A DNA stretch of 64,000 bases from Mogibacterium diversum (GTDB taxonomy: Bacteria > Bacillota > Clostridia > Peptostreptococcales > Anaerovoracaceae): positions 806,001-870,000 of the forward strand of contig NZ_CP027228.1 in NCBI RefSeq assembly GCF_002998925.1. The letters are read 5' to 3'. Position 1 is the first letter of the stretch. Each line of letters opens with the position of its first letter. The translations under genes and the position numbers were made by a program. The notes under the pieces are model-generated. The model saw only the letters and a program-made list of their open reading frames with translations, did no database searches and was not told the origin of the DNA. Positions 25,446-34,475 of this stretch are shown here, piece by piece.

Positions 25446-28101
25446 GTCTCTTGATAACTGTTTCTAGCATCTCACGGTACTTGTCGCCCTTCTGTTTCTC
25501 CTCCTCAACCACTGATGCAGGAGCCTTCGCAACGAACCCTTGGTTAGAGAGCTTCTTGTCTACACGAGCAACCTCGCCCTCGAGTCTCTTCTTCTCCTTC
25601 TCAAGTCTCTCGCGTTCTGCTTCGAAGTCAACCAGATCAGCTAGCGGAATTAGGAGTTCCCCTCCAGTGAATACCGCTGAAACTACCCCATCTGGAGTTT
25701 CGCTATCAGTTCCTTCAACAGTTATATCTACAACATTAGCAATCTTCTTTATGTGGGCAGAAATCACTTCAACTGTATCCTTAAGCGCATCCGTCTTGAC
25801 GATCAGATTAAGCTTGCGACTAGGTGCAGCATCTACTTCTGTTCTAGCATTTCTGATTGCTTTGATGATTTCTTTAGCAGTCTCAATTCTTGAAACAGAC
25901 TCAGAGTATATCTTTCTTTCGTCATAAATCGGCCACGATGAAGTGATTAGCAAGTTATCATCGTCATTTGAATCGCCTGATTCTGCTGGTAAATATCCCC
26001 ATATTTCCTCTGTAATAAACGGCATAAATGGGTGTAGCAATTTAAGTAAATCCTTGAGGACGCTCTGCAGAACGAATCTTGCAGTTGCCTTATCCTCTTC
26101 ATCATCGCTCCATAATCTCGCTTTAACAAGTTCAATATACCAGTCGCAATATTCATCCCAGATGAGTTCATAAACCTTTTGACCTGCAAGCCCTAGTTCA
26201 AACTTCTCCAGTGAATTTGTGATATCAGCAGTAGCTTCATTTACGCGGGAGATAATCCATTTATCCTCATCTCTAAGCATTGTCTTCTCAGCAGTTGCCA
26301 CCTGTAACGGATTGCCTTCGTCATCCAGAAGATTCATAATTGTAAATCTCGATGCGTTCCAAAGCTTATTAGCAAAATTACGCGAGGACTCGAGTCTATC
26401 CCAGATAAATCTCGTATCGTTACCAGGTGTAATACCTGTAATGAGCATAAACCTTAGCGCATCTGCACCAACCTTATTGATTACCTCAAGTGGATCAATT
26501 CCGTTACCAAGCGACTTACTCATCTTTCTACCCTGTTCATCGCGAACGAGTCCATGTAAGAATACATATTCAAAAGGTGGTTCACCCATAGCATCGCACC
26601 CTGAGAATACCATTCTGATAACCCAGAAGAACAGAATGTCGTATCCCGTAACCATTACTGAATTAGGATAGAAGTAATCGAGTTCCGGCGTCTTATCAGG
26701 CCATCCTAGTGTAGAGAAAGGCCATAGTCCAGAGCTGAACCATGTATCTAACACATCTTCATCCTGGTGTAGGTGAGTGCATCCGCACTTAGGGCATGCA
26801 CTTGGCATAGTGCGACTTACGACGATTTCTCCGCAGTCATCGCAGTAGTATGCAGGTATTCTGTGACCCCACCATAGCTGCCTCGATATGCACCAATCAT
26901 GAATATCATTTAGCCAATTTAGGTAAATCTTCTCAAATCTCTCAGGAACGTGCTTTAGCTTTCCAGATTTTGCAGCCTCTACCGCTGGTTTAGCGAGATC
27001 CTCCATCTTAACGAACCATTGGTCTGAAAGCTTTGGTTCAATGGCATTGTGACATCTATAGCACTTTCCTACCGGAATAGTAAGCTCTTCAATCTTAACA
27101 AGGAAGCCGGCTTCCTCAAGATCATGAACCCATGCCTTACGGCACTCATATCTGTCCATACCTTCGTATTTTCCAGCTAGTTCATTCATCGTGGCATCAT
27201 CATTCATGCAGGACATAATCTCTAGATTATGTCTCTGACCTACGAGGAAATCGTTGGCATCATGAGCAGGTGTAATCTTTACAGCACCCGTACCTTTATC
27301 TGGGTCTGGATACTCATCCGCAATAACCGGAATCTCCCTATTCAAAATAGGTAAAATTACAGTCTTCCCTACTAAATCCTTATATCTATCATCTTCAGGG
27401 CTCACGGCAATTGCAACATCGCCAAACATAGTCTCCGGTCTAGATGTCGCAACGGTGATTCCCTCTCCACCGTCCTTTGCAGGGTAACGGAAGTACCAGT
27501 ACTTGCCATGCTCGTCCTCATGTTCAACCTCAGCATCCGAAAGGGATGTCATGCAGTCCGGGCACCAATTTACAAGTCTATTACCCTTATAGATCATGCC
27601 TTTATCATACAGCCTGATAAAGAGCTCTGTAACCGCCTTGTTACAGCCCTCGTCCATCGTAAAACGTTCTCTGCGCCAATCACAGGAATCTCCGAGCTTG
27701 CGGCACTGCTTCGTAATCCTGCCGCCATACTCTTCCTTCCACTTCCATGCGCGCTCGAGGAATGCCTCTCTACCTATGTCCTTCTTATCCTTGCCAGTCT
27801 CTTCACGAAGAGCATTGTTGACCTTAACCTCAGTTGCGATACTTGCATGATCGCTGCCAGGTAGCCAGAGTGCACTATAGCCCTGCATTCTCCTCCATCT
27901 GATGAGGATATCCTGAAGCGTCTGATCAAGAGCATGACCCATATGTAGCTGCCCTGTGATATTTGGTGGTGGCATTACGATGCAGTATGGTTTCTTGTCC
28001 CTGTCCACCTCTGCATTAAAAGAGCCATGCTCCTCCCACATCTCATAAATACGATCTTCAAAACTCTTTGGATCGTATGTTTTAGCAAGATTTCTACCCA
28101 T
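25414..28101 (-). CDS. valS: Valyl-tRNA synthetase
   Basis: An 895-residue class I synthetase that charges tRNA-Val. It has the HIGH motif as HMGH (53-56) in PPPNITGQLHMGHALD, the KMSKS motif near 525 in GRKMSKSLGNG, an editing domain between them (ATSRPETMFGDVA), and the C-terminal coiled-coil arm (ERERLEKEKKRLEGEVARVD). Length is normal. Only about 96 bases separate it from the upstream relA-like gene, too little for a T-box leader, and none is seen; it is read as part of the folD operon. Confidence 0.97.
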   Translation of the reverse strand: MGRNLAKTYDPKSFEDRIYEMWEEHGSFNAEVDRDKKPYCIVMPPPNITGQLHMGHALDQTLQDILIRWRRMQGYSALWLPGSDHASIATEVKVNNALREETGKDKKDIGREAFLERAWKWKEEYGGRITKQCRKLGDSCDWRRERFTMDEGCNKAVTELFIRLYDKGMIYKGNRLVNWCPDCMTSLSDAEVEHEDEHGKYWYFRYPAKDGGEGITVATSRPETMFGDVAIAVSPEDDRYKDLVGKTVILPILNREIPVIADEYPDPDKGTGAVKITPAHDANDFLVGQRHNLEIMSCMNDDATMNELAGKYEGMDRYECRKAWVHDLEEAGFLVKIEELTIPVGKCYRCHNAIEPKLSDQWFVKMEDLAKPAVEAAKSGKLKHVPERFEKIYLNWLNDIHDWCISRQLWWGHRIPAYYCDDCGEIVVSRTMPSACPKCGCTHLHQDEDVLDTWFSSGLWPFSTLGWPDKTPELDYFYPNSVMVTGYDILFFWVIRMVFSGCDAMGEPPFEYVFLHGLVRDEQGRKMSKSLGNGIDPLEVINKVGADALRFMLITGITPGNDTRFIWDRLESSRNFANKLWNASRFTIMNLLDDEGNPLQVATAEKTMLRDEDKWIISRVNEATADITNSLEKFELGLAGQKVYELIWDEYCDWYIELVKARLWSDDEEDKATARFVLQSVLKDLLKLLHPFMPFITEEIWGYLPAESGDSNDDDNLLITSSWPIYDERKIYSESVSRIETAKEIIKAIRNARTEVDAAPSRKLNLIVKTDALKDTVEVISAHIKKIANVVDITVEGTDSETPDGVVSAVFTGGELLIPLADLVDFEAERERLEKEKKRLEGEVARVDKKLSNQGFVAKAPASVVEEEKQKGDKYREMLETVIKRLESMGEASAK

Positions 28102-28197
28102 TTTTTACTCCTAAATTCCTATTATCGTTAATCTATCTCAGTAGCCAAATAGTCTCAGCTACAGAATAATCCGCTCTACAATATGTGCAATATCTTT

Positions 28198-28887
28198 CTA
28201 TTCCTCAGAAAAAACCTCGTGCCTGATATTCTCCATCATATTATCGACATCAGCGAGAATCTCTGAGCAGATTTTTAGCTTATTCTGAAGATCGTCACTC
28301 AGCGCACCTTCATTCTTATATTTTAGCTCATGTTCCAAACTTGCCCAAGTATCCATAGCGATGCTCCGGAACTGCATTTCAACTGGAATCGATACTTTTT
28401 TGCTAACAAGAAATATCGGTACCTCTATAACAACGTGTAGGCTTCTATACCCGCTTTCCTTTGGATTTGAACTGTAGTCTTTAATCCTGATGAGCTTTAT
28501 ATCCTCTTGTTTCAGCAATAAACTTGATAGCCTATATATATCGTTTCGATAGTTGCAGACGACTCTAACACCCGCTATATCGTAAATCTGCTTTCTAATC
28601 TCAGATATGTTGTTAAGCGGATCCTCTATCCCATATCTCTCTGCCTTTTCAAATAGGCTGTTAACAGACTTTAGTCTATATTGAATGTGGTGGATAGGAC
28701 CATGATCATCTTGTTGCTTGAAGTCATCATCTAAAATCTCCAGCTTAGTGGAAATCTCTTTTATCGCCGCCTCATACTCTAGCCTTATATCAGCGATTTC
28801 CTGAAAAAAGGCTTCCTTATCTCGCACAAGCTCCAGCTTGTTTTTGCTCAGTCTTTCAGGATTAAGTATCTCATTAGTAATATTCAT
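28198..28887 (-). CDS. Small alarmone synthetase (RelA/SpoT domain)
   Basis: A 229-residue single-domain (p)ppGpp synthetase of the YjbM/RelQ group. The RelA_SpoT domain spans about 60-195, with YDIAGVRVVCNY, then SGYRSLHVVIEVP and the EMQFRSIAMDTWASLEHELKY segment characteristic of the G-loop and catalytic face. No HD hydrolase, TGS or ACT domains are present. It would make alarmone from GTP or GDP plus ATP under stress. AAGGTGGA precedes the ATG. Its place between folD and valS joins stringent signalling with aminoacylation. Confidence 0.88.
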   Translation of the reverse strand: MNITNEILNPERLSKNKLELVRDKEAFFQEIADIRLEYEAAIKEISTKLEILDDDFKQQDDHGPIHHIQYRLKSVNSLFEKAERYGIEDPLNNISEIRKQIYDIAGVRVVCNYRNDIYRLSSLLLKQEDIKLIRIKDYSSNPKESGYRSLHVVIEVPIFLVSKKVSIPVEMQFRSIAMDTWASLEHELKYKNEGALSDDLQNKLKICSEILADVDNMMENIRHEVFSEE

Positions 28888-28944
28888 TCCACCTTATGCC
28901 CTTCAAAACTACCGGTCAAACACGACCTTATAAATATCTTATGT

Positions 28945-29808
28945 TTAGGCAAGTTCCGCCGCTTTTACGACGTTGCGAAGCAACAAAGCGGTTGTAACTG
29001 TACCTACTCCACCTGGAACAGGAGAGTAGCTTAGCGACTTAGGCATGCCTTCAGCTTCCAGTGCGCCAGAGTCAAAGTCCCCAGCGAGCTTTCCATCCTT
29101 GCCTGTACCAGTTCCGACATCTATGATTATCTGCCCATCATGGAATAACTCAGGACTGTATGACTCAATCTGACCTGTTGCAAGTACAACAACATCCGCT
29201 CTTTCACAAGCTTCTCTAAGATTCTCATCAGTAGTTTTCGTGTGGCAAACTGTAACTGTGGCATTTGCATTCATCATCATGAGCATAAGTGGCTTTCCAA
29301 CTCTCATGCTTCTGCCAACAATCGTTACTTGCTTTCCCTTTAAATCAACCCCATAAAATTTTAGTATCTCCATGCAGGATTCCGCTGTGCATGCGTAAAA
29401 TGCATTAGGATCGTTTGCAAAAAGGTTTGCATAGGAAGCATCTGTAATCGCATCTATATCCTTTGTTGGGGAAAGAAGTGCGCGCAAACGTTCGCCATCG
29501 ATTGATTTAGGAAAAGGCATAAGCATGATAATACCGTCGATATTATCATCGTTATTTAGCCTTACGAGCTCCTCCTCGGCGTCACTCTGAGACACACCTT
29601 CATCTAGCACAACTGACTCACAGTCTATTCCATATTTGCCAGCTCTCTTGATAATAGCGCCCTCATAGTATTTCTCTCCGTCATCGTCACCAATTCTAAA
29701 AGTGGCAATCTTTGGTGTTTTACCAGCTTTCGTCAACAGTTCAACTCTTGAAATAATATCCTGATCTATCGCATCCCTAACGGGAGCGCCTTTTAACAAT
29801 GTATGCAT
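28945..29808 (-). CDS. folD: Methylene-THF dehydrogenase / methenyl-THF cyclohydrolase
   Basis: Bifunctional enzyme joining 5,10-methylene-THF to 10-formyl-THF. It has the substrate block YYEGAIIKRAGKYGID with the catalytic lysine, the NADP-binding VTIVGRSMRVGKPL, and PGGVGTVTTALLLRNV at the C-terminus. The ATG at 29808 is chosen: GGAGG lies 11 bases before it, and a TATAAT at 29853-29858 puts the transcription start at about the in-frame ATG 39 bases upstream, which has no ribosome site. This gives 287 residues, normal for FolD. First gene of the one-carbon operon. Confidence 0.92.
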   Translation of the reverse strand: MHTLLKGAPVRDAIDQDIISRVELLTKAGKTPKIATFRIGDDDGEKYYEGAIIKRAGKYGIDCESVVLDEGVSQSDAEEELVRLNNDDNIDGIIMLMPFPKSIDGERLRALLSPTKDIDAITDASYANLFANDPNAFYACTAESCMEILKFYGVDLKGKQVTIVGRSMRVGKPLMLMMMNANATVTVCHTKTTDENLREACERADVVVLATGQIESYSPELFHDGQIIIDVGTGTGKDGKLAGDFDSGALEAEGMPKSLSYSPVPGGVGTVTTALLLRNVVKAAELA

Positions 29809-29852
29809 ATCTGATGTTTCCTCCGCATTTTTAACGTGTAAAACCATTTAAT

Positions 29853-29860
29853 ATTATAGC
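29853..29860 (-). promoter_or_regulatory. Extended -10 promoter of the folD operon
   Basis: TGC-TATAAT on the minus strand. The expected transcription start falls near 29846, so the folD leader is about 38 bases with the GGAGG site inside it. No good -35 box. Confidence 0.55.
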
Positions 29861-29900
29861 ATAATGACAAAAGAATTAGTATATTCTTTAAGCTAAACAA

Positions 29901-29935
29901 CAAAAGTGTTATCGCATAAAATATACGATAACACT
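29901..29935 (-). terminator. Terminator of the RNase H fusion gene
   Basis: A 10-base stem AGTGTTATCG / CGATAACACT followed on the minus strand by TTTTGTTG, about 58 bases after the stop codon. Confidence 0.65.
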
Positions 29936-29992
29936 CATTATTGCAATTAATTAAAAATCTCATAATCACTGCTATACTCGTAAAACCCAGTG

Positions 29993-31312
29993 CTATTTGC
30001 TATTTAGCGCTGCTTTTGCAAGTGCATCAGCCATGTCGTTATACTTATCTCCCGAATGTCCTTTTACTTTCACGAAATTGATTCTCATATTCTTTCGGCA
30101 TTCACGTATATAACTTTTGTAAGCCTTTGTCATATCGAGATTTGCCTTCCACTCATCATCAGCCCATTTCCCTACGCCGAGATAGTCATGGTAAATGACC
30201 ACTGAATCGATTCCCTGCTTCTTACAGTACTCAATCGCCAGCTCTGCACCTTTGATTTCGCCAGCGACATTTCTTAGTTTACCACCTGCGTCATCTGTAT
30301 AGAGCTTGCTTAGCTCTACAGTCTTTCCATCTACGAGGATTACCGCACCAGAAGCGTAGTTCCCCGTTGCGACATCATAGCTGCCATCGACATACGCCTT
30401 TACAGCATAACCATCTTCTAGTGGTACGGATGCTTTTTCTTCATGTGCATAGATATCAGAGGTTAACTTCATGCTTTCAAGTACTTCTGGACCTACAAAG
30501 CTCTCTGCTTCGCTAAGTCTTGCAAATCCCTTGTATTCAGAATTCGGATATCCATCAACCTGCATCTTGCACTCATCCCAAGTACCATAGATGCCCGGAA
30601 CCCTTCCTACCTTTACCGCATAAAACTTTTTCTTTGACACTTTACTATCCTCGCTTGCCTCGAACTTTTTTAGAAATGATTTGCGATGAACCGGAGAGAT
30701 CCCAAGAGCGCGTAGACCGTCATAGTGAGCAGCCGTTCCGTATCCCTTGTTGCTGGCAAACCCATATCCTGGGTATTCACCTTCAAGCTCCTTCATAAAC
30801 GAATCTCTCGCAACTTTTGCGACTATCGACGCTGCTGCAATAGAGTAGCATGTTGCATCGCCCTTAATGATCGGTTTTTGTGGTATCCCTTCAGACTCAA
30901 GGTCAACCGCATCAACTAACAGCATTTCTATTTTCTCACCTTCAGGAAGTTTGTCCTGAACTTCCTTTATAGCTCTATGCATAGCAAGCTTTGTAGCATT
31001 AAGGATATTAATTTCATCGATTTCCTTCGCAGTTGCGACACCAATCCCATATGCTATAGCACATTCACAGATTTTCTGGCTAAGCATGTCTCTCTGCTTT
31101 TCAGTAACCTTCTTGGAATCGTCAACTCCAGGCGCTCTAAAATCCGCTGGGAGCACCACGCAGGCCGCATAAACGGGCCCAGCAAGTGGTCCGCGGCCGA
31201 CCTCATCTATGCCCGCTATAATATTGACACCTGATTTGCGTAGCTCATCTTCAATTTGAAGAAGCTCCTGCATCCTCATTATTTTCTTTTCTTCACGTTC
31301 TTGCTTCGTCAT
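29993..31312 (-). CDS. RNase HII - RNase HI fusion protein
   Basis: A 439-residue fusion of two unrelated RNase H enzymes. Residues 27-218 are RNase HII, with GIDEVGRGPLAGP (Asp36, Glu37), Asp134 and Asp170, and a full-length core. Residues 228-273 form the viroplasmin-type hybrid-binding domain (KFYAVKVGRVPGIYGTWDEC). Residues 304-439 are RNase HI with Asp309 (YVDGSYD), Glu352 (AGEIKGAE), Asp376 (IYHDY), His419 and Asp429. All catalytic residues are kept in both parts, so both should be active on RNA in RNA/DNA hybrids. The open frame is continuous, not a frameshift. The ribosome site is weak (GAAGAG). The next gene upstream is rbgA. Confidence 0.92.
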   Translation of the reverse strand: MTKQEREEKKIMRMQELLQIEDELRKSGVNIIAGIDEVGRGPLAGPVYAACVVLPADFRAPGVDDSKKVTEKQRDMLSQKICECAIAYGIGVATAKEIDEINILNATKLAMHRAIKEVQDKLPEGEKIEMLLVDAVDLESEGIPQKPIIKGDATCYSIAAASIVAKVARDSFMKELEGEYPGYGFASNKGYGTAAHYDGLRALGISPVHRKSFLKKFEASEDSKVSKKKFYAVKVGRVPGIYGTWDECKMQVDGYPNSEYKGFARLSEAESFVGPEVLESMKLTSDIYAHEEKASVPLEDGYAVKAYVDGSYDVATGNYASGAVILVDGKTVELSKLYTDDAGGKLRNVAGEIKGAELAIEYCKKQGIDSVVIYHDYLGVGKWADDEWKANLDMTKAYKSYIRECRKNMRINFVKVKGHSGDKYNDMADALAKAALNSK

Positions 31313-31362
31313 AGTTAGACACTCTTCTCATACATATGTTTATACCATAACAACATGCCAAT

Positions 31363-32250
31363 TTATTTGAGCACGGGTCTTTCTAGCGTGATATTCCCTA
31401 TTATTCCCGCTCTAAATTCATCTAAAATTGCACGGCCAGTTCTCTCATAGTCTATGCGCTTACCAGACTGAATAAATCCTCTTTTCAAAGCAATCGCCTC
31501 CATATCAAAAAGCACCGGATCTAAAGGCTCGCCATACTCGTTATACACCTCTTCGTCTTCATCCATAAGACCGTCAAGCTTATATCTTGCGATTAGTTCT
31601 TCTGGGTAGTTTTCTCTTAAAACCTTAAGTAGTTCATATGCTAGGTCTTGCACATTCAGAATCTCATCCTTGATGCTTCCACAAAAAGCGAGGTTTAACC
31701 CCACATGTGGATCTTCGAACTTCGGCCACAGAATTCCAGGTGTATCGAGAAGCTGCATGCCATTCTCCAGTGTAACCCATTGTTTCCCCTTTGTTACACC
31801 TGGTCTATCTCCAGTCTTGGCACTTTTCTTTCCGATGAGTCTATTAATAAACGAGGACTTACCTACGTTAGGAACACCTACAATCATCATTCTAAGAGGC
31901 CTCCTTAGAGAGCGCTCCTTGTTTCTCTCCTGCTGAAGCTTATCAAGAATCTTATAAAAAGCTTTTATATTTTCGCCATTTCTGGAATCCACAGGTAGAG
32001 CAATATCTCCACTCGACTCAAAGTAAGCTTTCCACTCGTCCGTTGCACGCTTGTCAGCAAGATCGCATTTTCCTAGAATAACCACACGCTTTTTCCCCGA
32101 AATCAATTCATCGATAATAGGGTTTCTACTGGAAAGCGGAATCCTGCTGTCCACTATTTCAACTACGAGATCCACAGCCTTTAAATTCTCTTGGATGAGC
32201 TCTCGAGTTTTTTTCATATGTCCGGGATACCAATTAATGTTATTAATCAT
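31363..32250 (-). CDS. rbgA: Ribosome biogenesis GTPase RbgA/YlqF
   Basis: A 295-residue circularly permuted GTPase needed for late assembly of the 50S subunit. It opens with INWYPGHMKK, has the G4-type motif GKCDLAD (60-66) before the P-loop GVPNVGKS (125-132) and G3 DTPG, the permuted order of the YlqF group, and a C-terminal helical domain. The ATG at 32250 follows AGGAG by five bases; an in-frame ATG 33 bases upstream lies in the rplS terminator and is not used. It sits next to rplS, a frequent arrangement in Firmicutes. Confidence 0.95.
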   Translation of the reverse strand: MINNINWYPGHMKKTRELIQENLKAVDLVVEIVDSRIPLSSRNPIIDELISGKKRVVILGKCDLADKRATDEWKAYFESSGDIALPVDSRNGENIKAFYKILDKLQQERNKERSLRRPLRMMIVGVPNVGKSSFINRLIGKKSAKTGDRPGVTKGKQWVTLENGMQLLDTPGILWPKFEDPHVGLNLAFCGSIKDEILNVQDLAYELLKVLRENYPEELIARYKLDGLMDEDEEVYNEYGEPLDPVLFDMEAIALKRGFIQSGKRIDYERTGRAILDEFRAGIIGNITLERPVLK

Positions 32251-32267
32251 AATTTCTCCTAAGAAAA

Positions 32268-32300
32268 ATGCATACCGCAGCAATATGCCGAGGTATGCAT
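32268..32300 (-). terminator. Terminator after rplS
   Basis: A 9-base stem ATGCATACC / GGTATGCAT followed on the minus strand by TTTTTC, 26 bases after the rplS stop and immediately before the rbgA ribosome site. rbgA would then depend on readthrough. Confidence 0.7.
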
Positions 32301-32325
32301 TATTATCCTTGCTTGTAAGCTAAGA

Positions 32326-32667
32326 CTATTTTGCCTTCTTGATTCTAGCAGCCTTACCTGTTCTCTCACGCATGTAATTAAGCTTAGCTCTTCTAACACG
32401 GCCCTTCTTAACTACCTCAATCTTGTCAACCTTAGGTGAGTGTATTGGGAAAGTCTTCTCAACACCGATTCCCTGTGCAAGTCTTCTTACAGTGAAAGTC
32501 TGAGAAATGCCGCCATTCTGCATCTTGAGCACATAGCCTTCGAATACCTGGATTCTCTCTCTCTGACCCTCGATAATCTTAACATGTACCTTTACAGTAT
32601 CACCGACATTGAACTCAGGAACATCATTCTTCTTATAATCCTGAGTAATCTGATCTAAAATATTCAT
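32326..32667 (-). CDS. rplS: 50S ribosomal protein L19
   Basis: A 113-residue ribosomal protein of normal length, with the family blocks VKVHVKIIEGQRERIQVFEG, FTVRRLAQGIGVEKTFPIHS and KGRVRRAKLNYMRERTGKAA. It sits at the 30S-50S interface. GAGGAGG precedes the ATG. A good promoter (32768-32796) and a leader of about 95 bases lie upstream. Confidence 0.98.
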   Translation of the reverse strand: MNILDQITQDYKKNDVPEFNVGDTVKVHVKIIEGQRERIQVFEGYVLKMQNGGISQTFTVRRLAQGIGVEKTFPIHSPKVDKIEVVKKGRVRRAKLNYMRERTGKAARIKKAK

Positions 32668-32762
32668 CGTTATTCCTCCTCTCTCTCAAAGACGTTCGTA
32701 GCATGTTTCTTCATCGAGCTCTGCCCATTACTTGCATAGCTAGAGGACCGTCCGTAATAACT
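32668..32762 (-). promoter_or_regulatory. rplS 5' leader, possible structured RNA
   Basis: The roughly 95-base leader can form a stem TTATTAC / GTAATGG (seven pairs, two wobbles) around a central loop. L19 leaders that act as autoregulatory RNA are known in Firmicutes, but I cannot confirm a match to that family from memory. Confidence 0.3.
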
Positions 32763-32767
32763 TTTGT

Positions 32768-32796
32768 ATAATATCATACCAATACTCGTATTGCAA
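32768..32796 (-). promoter_or_regulatory. Promoter of rplS
   Basis: TTGCAA (32791-32796), 17 bases, TATTAT (32768-32773) on the minus strand. Confidence 0.6.
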
Positions 32797-32814
32797 GGGT
32801 TAAAAGCATTTCTA

Positions 32815-32839
32815 TTAAAAAAGCCCGCTTCTGCGGGCT
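32815..32839 (-). terminator. Terminator of the xer-like gene
   Basis: A 7-base GC-rich stem AGCCCGC / GCGGGCT with a four-base loop, followed by TTTTTT on the minus strand; a classic intrinsic terminator six bases after the stop codon. Confidence 0.9.
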
Positions 32840-32844
32840 CCATT

Positions 32845-33726
32845 TTATGCTCTTGGATGCGTCCTGCTGTATACGTCTTTTATTCTAATATTCGTCACAG
32901 ATAGATAAGCAATACCTACAGACATATCATCAAATCCCATAAGCTCCTGAAGTGTCTTGAGGTCGCCACCATTTTGCAAAATATGCACTGCGAAGCTATT
33001 TCTTAGAATCTGTGGAGTCATGCGATCTTCTATGCCAATCATCGCACCGTATTCCTTCAGCATCTTCCAAATTCCCTGCCGGGTTAGAGGCTGTCCTCTA
33101 AAATTGATAAACACATAGCTGTCATCCGTAACCTCTGTACGAGCCAAACCCGAATATGCCGTATCTCTGTACCTTCTAAGAGCTTTCTGCGCATACGAAC
33201 CCAGCGGTACGATTCTGCTCTCTCCCTCGCCATCACGGAGAGTTACAAAATTCATCTTGAGATTAACATCTTCGAACTTTAGACGCACGACCTCTGTTAC
33301 TCTAGCGCCTGTTCCATACATGAACTCAAACAGAGCTGTATCTCTAATTCCTTTTACAGTCTGATCTGGCAGCGATAGAAGCTTCTCAACCTCTTCAATT
33401 GACAAGAATTCAATCTGTCTCTTATCGTTCTTTGCAGATTTAATCTTAGAGAAAGGATTCTCAGTCACTTCACCGGTTTCAATCCCATAATCGTAAAATG
33501 TTCTGAGCGATGAAAGTTTGCGATTGATTGTCGCTTTAGACTTGCTTGCATTATTTAACTCTAAGATATATGCAATTGAATCGCTCTCTTTGCATTCTGC
33601 AAGCTCTCGACCACTATGACCCTCAAGGAATTTCGCAAATGAGATAACGTCCCTCTTGTAAGCCACCAAGGTATTATCAGCTTTACCTTTTGTATCCCTT
33701 AGATACGTAATAAATTCATTAATCAT
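32845..33726 (-). CDS. XerD-like tyrosine recombinase with altered active site
   Basis: A 293-residue protein with the full XerC/XerD layout: core-binding domain 1-95, catalytic domain 105-293, and the XerD-type C-terminal HPRA. Arg142 (GTGARVTE), Arg242 (LRNSFAVH) and the nucleophile candidate Tyr274 are kept. Against XerD, the catalytic Lys of GKG is missing (DGEGESR), the first His of HxLRH is Gln239, and the His of LGH is Phe265. The frame is intact with no decay. It lies next to nudF, as ripX/xerD does in Bacillus. It may still resolve chromosome dimers, or it may be an inactive or partner-dependent subunit. Confidence 0.8.
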   Translation of the reverse strand: MINEFITYLRDTKGKADNTLVAYKRDVISFAKFLEGHSGRELAECKESDSIAYILELNNASKSKATINRKLSSLRTFYDYGIETGEVTENPFSKIKSAKNDKRQIEFLSIEEVEKLLSLPDQTVKGIRDTALFEFMYGTGARVTEVVRLKFEDVNLKMNFVTLRDGEGESRIVPLGSYAQKALRRYRDTAYSGLARTEVTDDSYVFINFRGQPLTRQGIWKMLKEYGAMIGIEDRMTPQILRNSFAVHILQNGGDLKTLQELMGFDDMSVGIAYLSVTNIRIKDVYSRTHPRA

Positions 33727-33761
33727 AACCTAACCCCCCGTTATAATTATATGCACCCGGT

Positions 33762-34298
33762 TTAGATAATTCCCGCACTTCTAGCAAACAGTACACCTGC
33801 AACCGTCTTGCCATCTTCAATATCCCCGGACATTATCCTTCTAATGACCTCATCAGGTGCCATCTGAACGATATCGATATCCTCTGTCTCATCGAAATCG
33901 GTTTTCCCTGGGCTGAGATTATGACAAGCATAAAACTCAAGTATCTCTTCAGAATATCCAACACATGGAGCCATTCGAAAGAGCTTAACCATTTGTCCCG
34001 CCGAATACCCTGTCTCTTCTCTGAGTTCACGCTTTGCTGCGTCCTCAAACGACTCTCCAGGATCGACTTTTCCTGCCGGAAGTTCGATAACCTGTCTTCT
34101 GAGAGCCTGTCGCCATTGTCTTACAAATACTATTTTTCCATCTTCTGTAATCGGTATAAGTACTGCAGCTCCCCCATGCACAACAATATCTCTATATGAG
34201 ATCTTATCATTGACTGCTAAAATCTTATCCCTTCTAATGTCAAAAATCTTCCCTTTGTATACAATATTCGACTCTAATGTTTTTTCCTCATAAGCCAT
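33762..34298 (-). CDS. nudF: ADP-ribose pyrophosphatase (Nudix)
   Basis: A 178-residue Nudix hydrolase that splits ADP-ribose to AMP and ribose 5-phosphate. It has the Nudix box GKVDPGESFEDAAKRELREE followed by TGYSAG, preceded by VRQWRQALRRQVIELPAG, the usual substrate region of NudF/YqkG proteins. AGGAAT precedes the ATG. It lies 35 bases before the xer-like gene and is probably co-transcribed with it. Confidence 0.92.
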   Translation of the reverse strand: MAYEEKTLESNIVYKGKIFDIRRDKILAVNDKISYRDIVVHGGAAVLIPITEDGKIVFVRQWRQALRRQVIELPAGKVDPGESFEDAAKRELREETGYSAGQMVKLFRMAPCVGYSEEILEFYACHNLSPGKTDFDETEDIDIVQMAPDEVIRRIMSGDIEDGKTVAGVLFARSAGII

Positions 34299-34432
34299 AA
34301 ATATTCCTGTATACCCTCCATTTACTAATATAACTTTATCACAATTTATGTTAATAGCATGCCATTATACTTAAAAAAAACAAAAAAAGCTTGAATTTTC
34401 GCTTGAAATTTACGTATTTTCTAAAATTATAA

Positions 34433-34470
34433 AAAATCCCTCGTAATTTTACTTAAAATCGAGGGATTTT
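34433..34470. terminator. Strong terminator in the nudF upstream gap
   Basis: AAAATCCCTCG (34433-34443) pairs with CGAGGGATTTT (34460-34470), with ATTTT/AAAAT pairing inside. On the minus strand a T6 run follows. It lies six bases after the stop of an orphan open frame (34476-34619) and about 200 bases after the 34668 gene. Confidence 0.8.
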
Positions 34471-34475
34471 GCAAA

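Noticed and set aside
25418..25927. Plus-strand open frame opposite the valS 3' end
   Set aside because: It is antisense to the valyl-tRNA synthetase coiled-coil arm; repetitive codons keep it open.
28102..28197. T-box leader before valS
   Set aside because: The gap is under 100 bases and shows neither the specifier loop nor the conserved antiterminator sequence.
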